From contig CAMHMH010000001.1 of assembly GCA_946186205.1 (NCBI GenBank), positions 248,001 through 312,000 on the forward strand: 64,000 nt of DNA, given 5' to 3'. The notes beneath the pieces were generated by a model. The model did not search any database, was not told where the DNA came from, and saw only the letters and a list, made by a program, of their open reading frames with translations. Below, piece after piece: positions 1 to 8,788 of this stretch (position 1 is the first letter of the stretch; every line of letters starts with the position of its first letter). A program made the position numbers and the translations under genes. Source of the DNA: an uncultured Fretibacterium sp. (GTDB lineage Bacteria; Synergistota; Synergistia; Synergistales; Aminobacteriaceae).

Positions 1-623
1 GTCCTTGCGAACGGGCCAATCTGATCCAGTGATGAGCCGTAAGAGATTAACCCGTAACGACTCACCATTCCGTATGTGGGCTTGAAGCCGTAAACCCCGC
101 AATAGCTCGCAGGCTGACGGATTGAACCGCCCGTATCACTTCCGAGCGAAAAAGGAACGTAGCCCGCGCTCACAGCCGCCGCGCTTCCTCCTGATGAGCC
201 GCCCGGGACTCTCGTTATGTCGTTGGGATTATGTGTAGGGCCGAAAGCAGAATTGCCGCACGTATTGCCCATCGCAAACTCATCCATGTTAGCTTTGCCC
301 ATGAGAACAGCTCCCGAATCTTTCAGCCTCGCCCATGCTGTAGCGTCATAGGGTGGCCGCCAGTCTCCCAAAATTTTGCTGGCCGCTGTCGTCCTGAGTC
401 CCTTTGTGCAGAGATTGTCTTTGATGATTGTCGGAATGCCCGCGAGTGTTCCGTCTTTGCTGAATGTCGGCATCTCGTTATCTGTTCGCGTGATTAAAGC
501 GTGAATATTTCCCTCGCACTTGTCGATTCGATTCTTGCAGGACGTGAATACTTCTGACGCTGTGAATTTCCCGGCCTTGAGTCCTTCCATCAGCATCCAT
601 AAATTAAGCTCGTAAAGTTCCAT
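1..623 (-). CDS. gatA: Asp/Glu-tRNA amidotransferase subunit A (GatA), 3' end outside window
   Basis: Amidase-signature subunit of GatCAB, which converts Glu-tRNA(Gln) or Asp-tRNA(Asn) to the amide form in the cytoplasm. About 207 N-terminal residues are present, read off the left edge. Visible motifs are the catalytic Lys in IIKDN, the glycine-serine loop [12 protein letters not shown] and the nucleophile segment [11 protein letters not shown], so the Lys-cisSer-Ser triad is intact. The ATG at 621-623 follows GGAGG that overlaps the gatC stop codon, which supports translational coupling to gatC. No frameshift is seen in the part shown. Confidence 0.96.
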   Translation of the reverse strand, partial: MELYELNLWMLMEGLKAGKFTASEVFTSCKNRIDKCEGNIHALITRTDNEMPTFSKDGTLAGIPTIIKDNLCTKGLRTTAASKILGDWRPPYDATAWARLKDSGAVLMGKANMDEFAMGNTCGNSAFGPTHNPNDITRVPGGSSGGSAAAVSAGYVPFSLGSDTGGSIRQPASYCGVYGFKPTYGMVSRYGLISYGSSLDQIGPFAR

Positions 624-628
624 GTGAT

Positions 629-919
629 TTATTCCTCCATTATGCGCGGGACTTTGAAGTATGAGCCATCTACATGCTCGCTTTCGTGCAATATTGCTTC
701 ATTGTCCGGGAAGGGTATAACTTTGTCTTCGCGTAACGGGCATTCTATAGCCTCCGCAAAGCTGAAGGGTTCTACGTCCTTAAGGTCTAATTCCTTGAAG
801 CACTGCAAAGCGTCAAGAAATCTGTTGATGTACCGCACAGCACCGGCTAATTCTTCCTCTGTGAGAAGCAAGCGCGACTCTAATGCGATCTCGTTGACTT
901 CATCGCTGGTAAGTTTCAC
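629..919 (-). CDS. gatC: Asp/Glu-tRNA amidotransferase subunit C (GatC)
   Basis: Small stabilising subunit of GatCAB, 96 residues, the usual length. It starts [18 protein letters not shown], the typical GatC opening helix, and ends with the FKVPRIME motif. I chose the GTG start at 917-919 because AAGGAG lies about 8 bases upstream; the longer open frame above it has no homology. gatA follows after 5 bases, so the order is gatC-gatA as in many bacteria. Confidence 0.93.
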   Translation of the reverse strand: MKLTSDEVNEIALESRLLLTEEELAGAVRYINRFLDALQCFKELDLKDVEPFSFAEAIECPLREDKVIPFPDNEAILHESEHVDGSYFKVPRIMEE

Positions 920-981
920 GTGATTACGTCTCCTTTTGTGATGTGGATTTTTCCGCGTTATTATAACAGCATGGCTGCACG

Positions 982-1617
982 CTAAAATTTCCGGCGGGCT
1001 GACTCCGTATAGACTCCCGCAACAGCAGCAAGCCCCCCGGCCGCAAGCAACGCCCAGAAATCGCGCGAATATCCTTCCCACATCTCCGGCGCAAACAGCC
1101 TCGCACCGTTCAGAAACAAGCAGGCCATGACCGCGAACATATAGCCGTAATACGCAAAGACAGTGTAACGTGATATGAAGTCGTTGACTCGCTTCAGCCA
1201 TTCGTCTTGTTTGCCCGCAGCGTCAGCCATCATTTTCCCGCTCAGCATGTCGTCAATAACATCATCTGAACTTTCAGGCAAGGGGGCTTCAAGGTTGATG
1301 AGCTGAAAATCATTCATTGACGAAACCGCGTAACATATTCCCCAGACGCACGGAAGCCAAAAGTCAGCACCAGAAATTTTCACGGGAAGAGAAAGCAACG
1401 ACGCTCCGACAAAACAGAATGCCGCCGATTTCATTCTCTTGTGAGTGAGAGATATTCCGAGAACCGCAAGAACGAGTCCCGCAATCGTGATCACGTTTGC
1501 GCCTGAAGATGTAAACTCCCGGAAAATGTTGAAGGCGTTCACAGCGACTCCAATCACGCCGGAGATTATTGATATTTCTATTGTGGGCTTTGTGTAACGT
1601 ATTCTGCGTATTATCAT
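982..1617 (-). CDS. Multi-spanning membrane protein of unknown function
   Basis: A 211-residue protein with about five hydrophobic segments (near residues 13-33, 42-60, 64-82, 148-168 and 187-205) and a soluble acidic loop around residues 105-145. I do not recognise the family. Its ATG overlaps the stop of the DUF815 ATPase upstream (ATGA at 1614-1617), so the two are probably translated together. The gene may act as a membrane partner of that ATPase, which is inference from position only. Confidence 0.75.
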   Translation of the reverse strand: MIIRRIRYTKPTIEISIISGVIGVAVNAFNIFREFTSSGANVITIAGLVLAVLGISLTHKRMKSAAFCFVGASLLSLPVKISGADFWLPCVWGICYAVSSMNDFQLINLEAPLPESSDDVIDDMLSGKMMADAAGKQDEWLKRVNDFISRYTVFAYYGYMFAVMACLFLNGARLFAPEMWEGYSRDFWALLAAGGLAAVAGVYTESARRKF

Positions 1618-2825
1618 GATTGCTTCCTGCCTAAGAGATAATCAACATACTGACGAGCCGCCCGGCCTGTCATGCCACCGTGCCTTATCTCCCATCTGTC
1701 AGAACCAGAAATCAATTCAGCCTCATCAATCACAAGCCCGGACTTTTCAGCAAGAGTCTTCACAATCTCATGATAAATTTTCCTCTGAGGACTCGAAAAG
1801 TTTATAGCGATCCCGAACCGTGAAGCCAGTGACAATTTCTCCTCTACCGTGTCTGACCTGTGAATGTCCCCGTTATGTTCCATGTCGTCGCGGTCCTTCC
1901 ATGTCTCGCGGATAATGTGCCGCCTGTTTGATGTCGCGTAAATGAGAATGTTATCCGGCCGGGTCTCTATTCCTCCCTCGATTACCGCCTTCAAGTATTT
2001 GTACTCTATCTCGTGTTCCTCAAACGACAAATCATCAATGAAGATTATGAATTTATAGTTGCGTTTCCTCAAAGCCTCCGTGATTCTCAGAATGTCCCGG
2101 AACTGGTGCTTGTAGATCTCTATCACTCTGAGTCCGTCAGCAAAATATTCATTGAGTATCGCTTTGACGCTCGTAGATTTTCCCGTTCCCCCGTCGCCGT
2201 AAAGCAACACATTGTTAGCAGGCCGACCCGAAATAAAAGCCTCAGTGTTTGCTCGAAGCTCCGACTTCTGTGCCTCATAGCCGACAAGGTCATCAAGTCT
2301 CACATCACCCACATCACTGTTTGCGAGTGCCGCGAATGTCCCATTGTCATATCTGAATGCCTTGCGCGTTGAGAAGTAACCGACTCCGTGCCGTCTGTAC
2401 CAGTTTGTTACGATGTCAAAAATTTTCTGCGCTGAATGCGACTCTGCTATTGCCTTGCTGATCTCACACACCGGGGAGTCTTGCCGGTCATCTCCGATAA
2501 AGTTATCGATGTAATGCAAGTGTTCATTGTCCAGCGCAAAGAGTCTCATAAACACCTCGAAGTCATGTAGCGCGATGTCCTTCAAAGAGCCTTGCGGGGG
2601 TTCTCGTCTTTCACAGGCAAGAGAGAAGAAATTTTCATTGCTCAGTATGAAGTGAGTCAGGTAGTTCTGCCATATATTGCCCGATGCGTAATTGTTTTCG
2701 TAAGCGTCCGTGATTAATTCGTGGAAGAGTATATGAATTTCGAGAACGTCATCACTGCTGAAGGCCGTACTGAGTTTGACTATCATGCTGTCTGCGGGTG
2801 CTTCATATGCGAGCAGTACACACAA
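1614..2825 (-). CDS. DUF815 family AAA+ ATPase
   Basis: A 403-residue cytoplasmic P-loop ATPase of the DUF815 family, a widespread AAA+ group without a settled function. Walker A is GDGGTGKST (about residues 210-218), Walker B is IIFIDDLSF, and a sensor-like IYATSNRRHI follows. The C-terminal helix contains GRAARQYVDYLL. The frame is open upstream to 2909, but that stretch is the terminator of hsdS and its own promoter. I chose the TTG at 2823-2825, which has AGGAGG 9 bases before it. It overlaps the membrane gene downstream by 4 bases. Confidence 0.88.
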   Translation of the reverse strand: MCVLLAYEAPADSMIVKLSTAFSSDDVLEIHILFHELITDAYENNYASGNIWQNYLTHFILSNENFFSLACERREPPQGSLKDIALHDFEVFMRLFALDNEHLHYIDNFIGDDRQDSPVCEISKAIAESHSAQKIFDIVTNWYRRHGVGYFSTRKAFRYDNGTFAALANSDVGDVRLDDLVGYEAQKSELRANTEAFISGRPANNVLLYGDGGTGKSTSVKAILNEYFADGLRVIEIYKHQFRDILRITEALRKRNYKFIIFIDDLSFEEHEIEYKYLKAVIEGGIETRPDNILIYATSNRRHIIRETWKDRDDMEHNGDIHRSDTVEEKLSLASRFGIAINFSSPQRKIYHEIVKTLAEKSGLVIDEAELISGSDRWEIRHGGMTGRAARQYVDYLLGRKQS

Positions 2826-2867
2826 AGTATTAACCCTCCTGTTTGTATCGTTGTGGAATGATTCCGA

Positions 2868-2894
2868 ATTATATATCAGCTTGCAAGCGGTCAA
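2868..2894 (-). promoter_or_regulatory. Promoter of the DUF815 gene
   Basis: On the minus strand TTGACC (2889-2894) is followed after 15 bases by a perfect TATAAT (2868-2873), about 40 bases before the TTG start. The spacer is short, but both boxes are good. It sits immediately after the hsdS terminator, so the DUF815 pair is an independent unit. Confidence 0.6.
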
Positions 2895-2925
2895 AAAAAG
2901 ACTCCGCAAAATCTTTCACGGAGTC
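2893..2925 (-). terminator. Rho-independent terminator after the solitary hsdS
   Basis: GACTCCG (minus strand, 2919-2925) pairs perfectly with CGGAGTC (2900-2906) and is followed by seven T. It lies just beyond the hsdS stop. Confidence 0.85.
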
Positions 2926-2931
2926 CGAAAC

Positions 2932-4050
2932 TTAATGGGCAGATTGTTTTGCTTCGTCTGTCGCTCCCTTGATTAGTACCGGGCAAGCGTCCTTGATTAA
3001 TGCTTTGAGTCTTTCGGCGAGGGATTTGCGTTTCTGGTATGCGGTGTATATGTTTGCGATTGAGCGTTGAATCTTTATGTCGGGGATTGGGATTCGGATT
3101 TCGCACAAGTCAGCGAACGAAAATATATCGCGTGTCGTTCCGATTGATATGAAGCCCGCGTATCTTTGAGTCTCGGCTCGGTTAAGCCACAGCATCAAAT
3201 ATTCAGGCAACAATTTTTCTTTGTCGACAACCTCGAATACTTGATACGAATTAGACACAACACAGTCCGGCCCGTCTCGTAATGCTATAGGCAGCTTTGT
3301 ATTATGAGACTTCATTACCTTGTTGAACGCAAATTGACCCGTACGCACAATATTTCCGTTTTCTGTGTCCTCTGCGATTCGTGTCGGCTCTGAAAATTCA
3401 TGCTCAACCGTAACGCCCTGAAACAACGTAACAGCATTTCCGATATTTTTCTCGTTCACTGCCCTGATATAGTCCCCGATTCTTTCACACGGAATCTTGC
3501 GCCGCAGATCCTCTATGTACATGTCGCACACAAGCCGCAAATCATCAAGCCCCCGCGACAAGTTCCGCTGATGCTCCGTCATGGCCGTATAGACTCCCGC
3601 GTACTTGCGCTGAATCTCTATCGGCGGAACAGGGATTTTCACGTTGCACATATCATCCCAGTTGAAATTTTCACGAGCTGAACCCCAAGAATGAAACCTC
3701 GTATAGCGATCAAATTCCGGGCGGTTGAAGTACATGAACAAATATTCAGGAAGCAACAAATCATTACGCTTTATGCTGAACACGTTATAGATTGGCGACA
3801 CGAGATATACATTATCCGTATCGTTATAGGCAAGCGAAATTTTATCCCCGTTTCGTGAAGTGTCAGGACAATACGCAAAAGCACCCGGCCTGACAATAAT
3901 ATACGGATTCAAAGATACCCCGGACATGTCGGCTTTTGTCTCAATAAAATTTTTCTGTATCGATATTCCGCGAACATCATCAAGCGTATACGTTCCTTCC
4001 GTGTTTCGTTCGTTCTCGCTCTCTATCAATTCACCGAGTCTGTATATCAT
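2932..4050 (-). CDS. hsdS: Solitary type I restriction specificity subunit (HsdS)
   Basis: A 372-residue HsdS with two target-recognition domains (TRDs), each followed by a conserved helical spacer (NVKIPVPPIEIQRKY near residue 150; EIRIPIPDIKIQRS near residue 330). It would set the DNA target of a type I enzyme, but no hsdM or hsdR is next to it. From the central spacer onward it is nearly identical to the hsdS of the operon at 20411-21526; the first TRD differs. The start used is the ATG of MIYRLGEL at 4050, since upstream frame lies inside the preceding exported-protein gene. It may serve as a sequence donor for TRD exchange with the operon copy (inference). Confidence 0.9.
   Translation of the reverse strand: MIYRLGELIESENERNTEGTYTLDDVRGISIQKNFIETKADMSGVSLNPYIIVRPGAFAYCPDTSRNGDKISLAYNDTDNVYLVSPIYNVFSIKRNDLLLPEYLFMYFNRPEFDRYTRFHSWGSARENFNWDDMCNVKIPVPPIEIQRKYAGVYTAMTEHQRNLSRGLDDLRLVCDMYIEDLRRKIPCERIGDYIRAVNEKNIGNAVTLFQGVTVEHEFSEPTRIAEDTENGNIVRTGQFAFNKVMKSHNTKLPIALRDGPDCVVSNSYQVFEVVDKEKLLPEYLMLWLNRAETQRYAGFISIGTTRDIFSFADLCEIRIPIPDIKIQRSIANIYTAYQKRKSLAERLKALIKDACPVLIKGATDEAKQSAH
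2971..3655 (-). repeat. Direct repeat, hsdS copy A
   Basis: Aligned to 20447-21131 with a constant offset of 17476. By eye the tract 3077-3471 is identical base for base, with scattered mismatches on both sides. It covers the central spacer, TRD2 and the C-terminal helix of HsdS. Both copies have the same orientation. Confidence 0.9.
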
Positions 4051-4052
4051 TC

Positions 4053-4808
4053 TCACTTCACCATGCTGATTTCTCCGAGCCAGTAATAACCCCATGCCCT
4101 TGACTGCTGCGCCAATACCGGAGTGTCCTGCGCGTACCACTTGAAGCCAGAACCGCGAATGAGCCTGCGCAAGTTCGTATAGTTCCGTGCGATTGCTTTT
4201 TTCGGCGAACGAAGATTACCCGTCTCAACCTGATACCATAATGAGCCCGTCCACACGTAAATCATTTTCGGATTCGTTCCCATCCACGCAGCCGGGACTC
4301 CCAAATCACTAAGCACTGCCATGCGGTCAACAGAAGGCTTCCAGTTCCCCACGGCCATGAATGCGGGGTTGTATGTCCATGCGGGAATATAGGTCGAATA
4401 CTTTTTGCCTTGCGCCATTTGCGAGCGCGTGAATCGTTTCTGCCTGACCTCTAAAATTTCGGCGTTCGGGAATTTCCGCAGCTCCGAGACTTGAACGTCA
4501 GAGATCCATTTTGTTATCCCCGCCATTGAAGGCACTATTGATCCGACAACGTAATTTGTTGCGACGAGGTTCGGCCCTTCTGCTGTACCGTATACCCACA
4601 TTCCGTCATGATTCTTGTGAACGGGATAACCGTCAAGCGTAATGTACCAGTCTTTCGGCATGTTGTAGGGCTTGTAGACGTAGAATGTCATTCCCGCATA
4701 GGGCGACTCAGGAACTAAAAGAGGCTCAGTGATGTATCGTGTTGCGTGAGACTCTGAGGACAGAATCAACAGCGCGAGAACTGCAAGAGTGATTCGTTTC
4801 TTCATCAT
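4053..4808 (-). CDS. Exported protein of unknown function, paralogue of the upstream gene
   Basis: A 251-residue protein with a clear signal peptide (MMKKRITLAVLALLILSS, cleavage near SHA-TR). It is aligned along its length with the next gene upstream: both share FYVYKPxNxPxDxY, a DGYxVxK segment, YGxAE, and a YVVGSxxP block, and both end with a WGYxWxGxI motif. The ATG overlaps the upstream stop (TGATG at 4806-4810), after GGGAGGG. The two are a tandem duplication in the envelope. Family not recognised. Confidence 0.8.
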   Translation of the reverse strand: MMKKRITLAVLALLILSSESHATRYITEPLLVPESPYAGMTFYVYKPYNMPKDWYITLDGYPVHKNHDGMWVYGTAEGPNLVATNYVVGSIVPSMAGITKWISDVQVSELRKFPNAEILEVRQKRFTRSQMAQGKKYSTYIPAWTYNPAFMAVGNWKPSVDRMAVLSDLGVPAAWMGTNPKMIYVWTGSLWYQVETGNLRSPKKAIARNYTNLRRLIRGSGFKWYAQDTPVLAQQSRAWGYYWLGEISMVK

Positions 4809-5605
4809 CAATAGTAATCCCTCCCAAGAATAATTTGACCTGCCCATTCATAGCCCCACATGGCCGCGTACTGTGCGAGAACGTGAGAGTCATCTTCAGT
4901 CCATCGCAAGCGGTTGACCTTGTTCGTGTAGACAGTCAAGTCATAAATTCCCCGGCGCAAAATGCTTCTTGCTGTCGAGTGAGGCACTTTAGCTGTGAGC
5001 TGCCTCCAGTTTTGCCCCGTCCAAGCGTAAACGACTTCGGGAAAATCTCCCTTCCACGCAACTGGAATCGCCGGGCGGTAAAGCACTCCGATTTTGTTCA
5101 CGCTCTTCTGCCATTTGCTTATCGCCATAAAGTTTGAGTTTTGAGTCCAGTCAGCAGCATTCGGAGTCATCATTGAGGGGCTGTAAAGTTCCGTGTACAT
5201 TTCCTGCGGCATGTAAACGACTCTGTTTGACTTTGAGTCGGGACTCGTTTCGGGATTGTCGATGACCTTGTTGCTTCCGAGAATGGGAGCGACTGAAGAA
5301 ATTTTAGCGTTGTATGGCTTGAGCCTCACGACATAGGGCAGCACTGAGCCGACAACGTAGCCGGTTTTAGTGAGGCCGGATTTCTCTGCGCTTCCGTAGT
5401 ACCAGACTCCCTTTGAGCCTTTGTAGACCAGATAGCCGTCAAACGTAACGTAAAAATCACGCGGCAAATTTCCGGGCTTGTAGACGTAAAACCTCATTGA
5501 GTGATACGCGGGCTGATTGACTCGTATGGCTCTCTCGGCTGAAAATGATTCTCCGGCCATGAATAACCCTGCGAGAATCAACCCTGCAAAAATTTTCCTC
5601 ATCAT
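4808..5605 (-). CDS. Exported protein of unknown function, paralogue of the downstream gene
   Basis: A 265-residue exported protein (signal MMRKIFAGLILAGLFMAGES, cleavage near SFSA). It is rich in Tyr and Trp (for example GVWYYGSAEKS and VVYAWTGQNWRQL), which suggests a carbohydrate- or surface-binding beta fold, but no known domain is recognised. GAGGTG lies 7 bases before the first ATG. It has an extra loop (about residues 110-135) that its paralogue lacks. Confidence 0.8.
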   Translation of the reverse strand: MMRKIFAGLILAGLFMAGESFSAERAIRVNQPAYHSMRFYVYKPGNLPRDFYVTFDGYLVYKGSKGVWYYGSAEKSGLTKTGYVVGSVLPYVVRLKPYNAKISSVAPILGSNKVIDNPETSPDSKSNRVVYMPQEMYTELYSPSMMTPNAADWTQNSNFMAISKWQKSVNKIGVLYRPAIPVAWKGDFPEVVYAWTGQNWRQLTAKVPHSTARSILRRGIYDLTVYTNKVNRLRWTEDDSHVLAQYAAMWGYEWAGQIILGRDYY

Positions 5606-5619
5606 GAAAGATCACCTCG

Positions 5620-7068
5620 CTAATTCTGATTCCCTTGTCCGACCGGGGGCATCGGCCTGTCAGGAATCGTGCCGGGGTCCGGGGCGTATTGTCCTACCGG
5701 CGGCATGTATTCATTCTCTCTTCTCGGCGGCTGAGGCTGAGTCTGTCTTGCTGGCGGCGGAACTGGAGTCGGAGTCTGATTTTGCTGACGGCGATTCTGA
5801 TTTGCAGATTCATTTTGCTGACGCTGATTCTGACTCGCAGATTCGTTTTGCTGACGCTGATTCCGATTCGCTGGTTGATTTTGAGACTGTCGATTCTGAG
5901 TCGCTGATTGATTCTGCTGGCGGCGGTTCTGACTCGGCCTCTGAGTCTGGGTCTTTGGTGTTACGTCTTGGGACTCTGTTTTTCTCTGAGACCTGCGATT
6001 TTGCCTGACAGTTTTTGCGGGAGCCTTTGCGACAGTAGCTGATGCTTTTTTCTGACGAACGACTCTGTTTGGCGGGACAGTTGCGGATTTCTTCGGCTGT
6101 GATTCTTTTTGTGCCGGAGCTTTGACGGACTGTCTGTTTTGTTCGGGAGCTTTAGCTTTGGGAGGCTGTGAGACTCTCTGTCCTGGTTCGGGAGGATTGT
6201 AAAGCGGCTTGTCGACTCTCATGACTTTATCCCGTTCGGTGATTATGTCATCATTTCGCGGCTCATACTGCGCGGGAAGTTCGAGGCTTGCGCGTTCCTC
6301 GTCAGCAATGACTCCCCCTGCGTCGGGCGGCATATATACGGGTGCTTGATTGTAGTCTGGCAGCTCTTCAGGTCTCGGCGGAACATAGACAGAAGGATTC
6401 CACGAGTCCCCGTCGAGCGGTGAAGCTCCCGGCTCAGGAGGAACATACACAGGCACTTGAGGTATTTCGGGGTCATCGGGCGCGTTCGGAAATGTTGAGA
6501 CGTTCATAGGCACTGAAGCTGTTTCGACGGGGTAGACTCTCGCGGGGTGCTTCGGATCCCACAAGGGAGTCTTTTCGTCATCATTCGGATAAAATACGAC
6601 TCTCGACAGAGGCTCAAAAGCCGGGTCAATCGTTACGGCCTTGCTGTAAAAATATTGAGCCTGATAAAACCCGCCTGTCTTTTCGTGATACACTCCGTAC
6701 CAGTACCAGGCATTCGGATTATTTCTTTCCTCCTGAATCGCTTTGAGCAAATACGGCTTGGCTTTCTCGTACCGTTCCTGCTGCATAAGCTCTATACCTT
6801 TCTGAAGCGAACTGACTCGAACGGGAGCGGGCTTTCTGCGTACTGTCTTTGTTGTCTTTTTGGGAGTCTGTTTCTTGACGGGAGCTTTCTTTTTGGGAGC
6901 GGGCTTCTTGTTGGGCGTTGCTGGTTTCGGAGCGGGAGCGGTCTGTTCTGTCTGAGTCTGTGCGGGATAAGGCGAGTATATCGCGCTGTCATCATCAGGA
7001 ACGGCGGCGGCATAAAGAGTTGTTGCGTAAATCAAGAGAGCTGTGAAAGTCAGCAGAATTTTTTTCAT
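5620..7068 (-). CDS. Exported TPR protein with Pro-rich middle and N/Q-rich tail
   Basis: A 482-residue protein. Signal peptide at 1-20, then a Pro/Lys-rich segment (PNKKPAPKKKAPVKKQTPKK), a TPR-like unit (about 88-155: GIELMQQERYEKAKPYLLKA, then AWYWYGVYHEKTGGFYQAQY), and several copies of a short VYVPPxPxE/A motif (about 205-300). The tail (about 365-445) is a run of Q, N, R and S units such as NQRQQNESAS. Such low-complexity tails can drive self-association or bind surfaces, but nothing here proves it. It is in an operon with the other exported genes. Confidence 0.8.
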   Translation of the reverse strand: MKKILLTFTALLIYATTLYAAAVPDDDSAIYSPYPAQTQTEQTAPAPKPATPNKKPAPKKKAPVKKQTPKKTTKTVRRKPAPVRVSSLQKGIELMQQERYEKAKPYLLKAIQEERNNPNAWYWYGVYHEKTGGFYQAQYFYSKAVTIDPAFEPLSRVVFYPNDDEKTPLWDPKHPARVYPVETASVPMNVSTFPNAPDDPEIPQVPVYVPPEPGASPLDGDSWNPSVYVPPRPEELPDYNQAPVYMPPDAGGVIADEERASLELPAQYEPRNDDIITERDKVMRVDKPLYNPPEPGQRVSQPPKAKAPEQNRQSVKAPAQKESQPKKSATVPPNRVVRQKKASATVAKAPAKTVRQNRRSQRKTESQDVTPKTQTQRPSQNRRQQNQSATQNRQSQNQPANRNQRQQNESASQNQRQQNESANQNRRQQNQTPTPVPPPARQTQPQPPRRENEYMPPVGQYAPDPGTIPDRPMPPVGQGNQN

Positions 7069-7088
7069 GAGAAATAATGTTCCCCCCT

Positions 7089-7739
7089 TTAATTTTCATC
7101 AGAGTTGCGCATTTTATTTTCATCAACTTTTTTGCGGGCTTCTGCGTTTCCGTTTTCAGCTGCTTTTGTGTACCAGTATTCTGCCTTGCTGTAATCTGTA
7201 TCGACTCCCTCGCCTTTCTCATACATAGAGCCGAGCTTGAACTGTGAAATAACATGTCCGTGTTCAGCTGCCATTTGATACCATTGAAGGGCATCGCTGT
7301 ATTTCTTCTGACTGTAATATTGATTGCCCATTCCGTATTGAGCGCATCGCAGTCCGTCTTCAGCTGTTTCGACTGCCTCATCATTACCCTGCTTCAATGC
7401 TTCTGCAAACAGCTTGATGGCCCGTCTGTAATCCGGCTCGATGTAAAATCCGTCAGTGTAAAGGCATCCGAGTTTGCTCATTGCTTTTGCGTGACCCTGG
7501 TTTGCGGCTTTGGTGTACCAGAAGGCGGCGCGCTGATATGCTTCCTCATCGGTATATTCCTTCAGCGAAAAATAAAGCTCGGCAAGATGATACTGCCCGT
7601 CAGCATTGCACTGCATCGCGGCTCTCTTGTACCAGCAAAAAGCCTGCTCATTGTCGCCGTCATTTTCGTACTTCCTGCCAAGAAAGATTTGCGCGTCGGC
7701 ATCTCCGTTTTCTGCAAGCTCTCTGATTTCGTCCGTCAT
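7089..7739 (-). CDS. Sel1-like repeat protein
   Basis: A 216-residue protein made almost entirely of Sel1/TPR-like repeats of about 36 residues, e.g. GQYHLAELYF, AMSKLGCLYTDG and SQFKLGSMYEKGEGVDTDYS followed by KAEYWYTKAAENG. It has no signal peptide, so it is likely a cytoplasmic scaffold. An ATG at 7745 overlaps the upstream stop, but AGGAAGG is only 2 bases from it and 8 bases from the ATG at 7739, so I chose the latter. Confidence 0.85.
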   Translation of the reverse strand: MTDEIRELAENGDADAQIFLGRKYENDGDNEQAFCWYKRAAMQCNADGQYHLAELYFSLKEYTDEEAYQRAAFWYTKAANQGHAKAMSKLGCLYTDGFYIEPDYRRAIKLFAEALKQGNDEAVETAEDGLRCAQYGMGNQYYSQKKYSDALQWYQMAAEHGHVISQFKLGSMYEKGEGVDTDYSKAEYWYTKAAENGNAEARKKVDENKMRNSDEN

Positions 7740-7744
7740 ATTCA

Positions 7745-8788
7745 TCACCTTCCTGTTATTTTTGTCTGCTTCACTACTAAATCTTTCAGCGTTACAGGCT
7801 CTTTCCTGTTATCCTTCACGACTCTCACAATCGCGTTATCCTCGTAGACTTTTATCACTTTCACTTTTCCGACGACTTTCGGCAGAACGACAACGGGATC
7901 TTCAGGGACAACAGTAACGTATGTGTCAGCCCGGACAACATCAAGCACTTCACCGACTCTCACTCCGTCATTGCTTCCGTCAGGGATTCTTCCCAGTGAG
8001 ATTATGTAGTCTCGTTTCTTCTTTGTGGCTTCTGCTGTCGGAGCTAAGATTCGTCCGATTGTCCTGTAGCTGTCGGAAAAATTATCGCGCGCTGTGAGCT
8101 GTGCCGAAGGATCATTGCTGCGTATCACGTTGCGTACCTGGTCAAGCGATTCACGCTGGGCGTTTGCGATTGCGTTCTTGATTGCCTGCCAGTATGCTGT
8201 ACCTTTGAACTGATCCCAAGTAGGCCGGCTCATTTGCTGTCCTTTGTATTTCCCTTCAGTGAGTCCGAAAATATCAAGTCCATTCTCAAACGGCATACTT
8301 AATCCCGCGATTGCAGCGTCAAACCAGAATATAGACGCGGCATCATCAAGAGTGAATCTTGCGCTTTTGCCTCTCACATTACGCACAGCGACTTCACGGA
8401 CTCTTGCGCGGTCAAAGACCCGAATACGAATCATCACACGCCCGCTTGTATGTGTACCGACTGCGTGCTTGTCCTTCATTACTGCTGAATACATTTCGAG
8501 CTGTACGGCCATGTCATCACCTGAACGCGACCCCGATAACCATCTGTTCATACCCTCTTCATCAAGGACTCGCGCTTCAACAAGCGGTGAGGTTTTGTAG
8601 AGGGACTCTAAGTATTGGGACATCTTTTCTTCGAGGACGTTATACGGGTAATACTTGCTCTGCCATATCTCAAGCTCCGTATTGTTTATCGTGGGAAAAA
8701 TTACGATTGATAACCTTCTCTGCTGTCCTGCCTCTGAGACTCCGCAGACCGTCAGCAAAAGAAGCGCGCATAAAATTCTGCGTATCAT
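7745..8788 (-). CDS. Exported protein with a FlgT-C-like C-terminal domain
   Basis: A 347-residue protein with a signal peptide (MIRRILCALLLLTVCGVSEA). The N-terminal half (LSIVIFPTINNTELEIW) resembles CsgG/FlgT-type envelope proteins that begin with a beta strand of the form VxxFxxxN. The C-terminus (about 270-340, VRVGEVLDVVRAD then VGKVKVIKVYEDNAIVRVV) resembles the FlgT C-terminal domain. No flagellar genes are nearby. It overlaps the genes on both sides by 3-4 bases, so it belongs to the operon. The domain assignment is by eye. Confidence 0.65.
   Translation of the reverse strand: MIRRILCALLLLTVCGVSEAGQQRRLSIVIFPTINNTELEIWQSKYYPYNVLEEKMSQYLESLYKTSPLVEARVLDEEGMNRWLSGSRSGDDMAVQLEMYSAVMKDKHAVGTHTSGRVMIRIRVFDRARVREVAVRNVRGKSARFTLDDAASIFWFDAAIAGLSMPFENGLDIFGLTEGKYKGQQMSRPTWDQFKGTAYWQAIKNAIANAQRESLDQVRNVIRSNDPSAQLTARDNFSDSYRTIGRILAPTAEATKKKRDYIISLGRIPDGSNDGVRVGEVLDVVRADTYVTVVPEDPVVVLPKVVGKVKVIKVYEDNAIVRVVKDNRKEPVTLKDLVVKQTKITGR

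Noticed and set aside
1614..2909. DUF815 gene starting at the TTG at 2909
   Set aside because: The first 28 codons would run through the hsdS terminator and the gene's own -10 box; AGGAGG supports the TTG at 2825.
5517..6008. Plus-strand 163-codon frame rich in Asp-Ser units, like an acidic repeat surface protein
   Set aside because: It is the antisense shadow of the N/Q-rich tail of the exported TPR protein; the minus-strand gene has signal peptide, ribosome site and operon context.
6995..7384. Minus-strand 129-codon frame between the TPR and Sel1 genes
   Set aside because: It overlaps both real genes in another frame and has no ribosome site or domain.
7745..8788. Flagellar FlgT gene
   Set aside because: Only the C-terminal domain resembles FlgT, and no flagellar gene is present; such domains occur in other envelope proteins.
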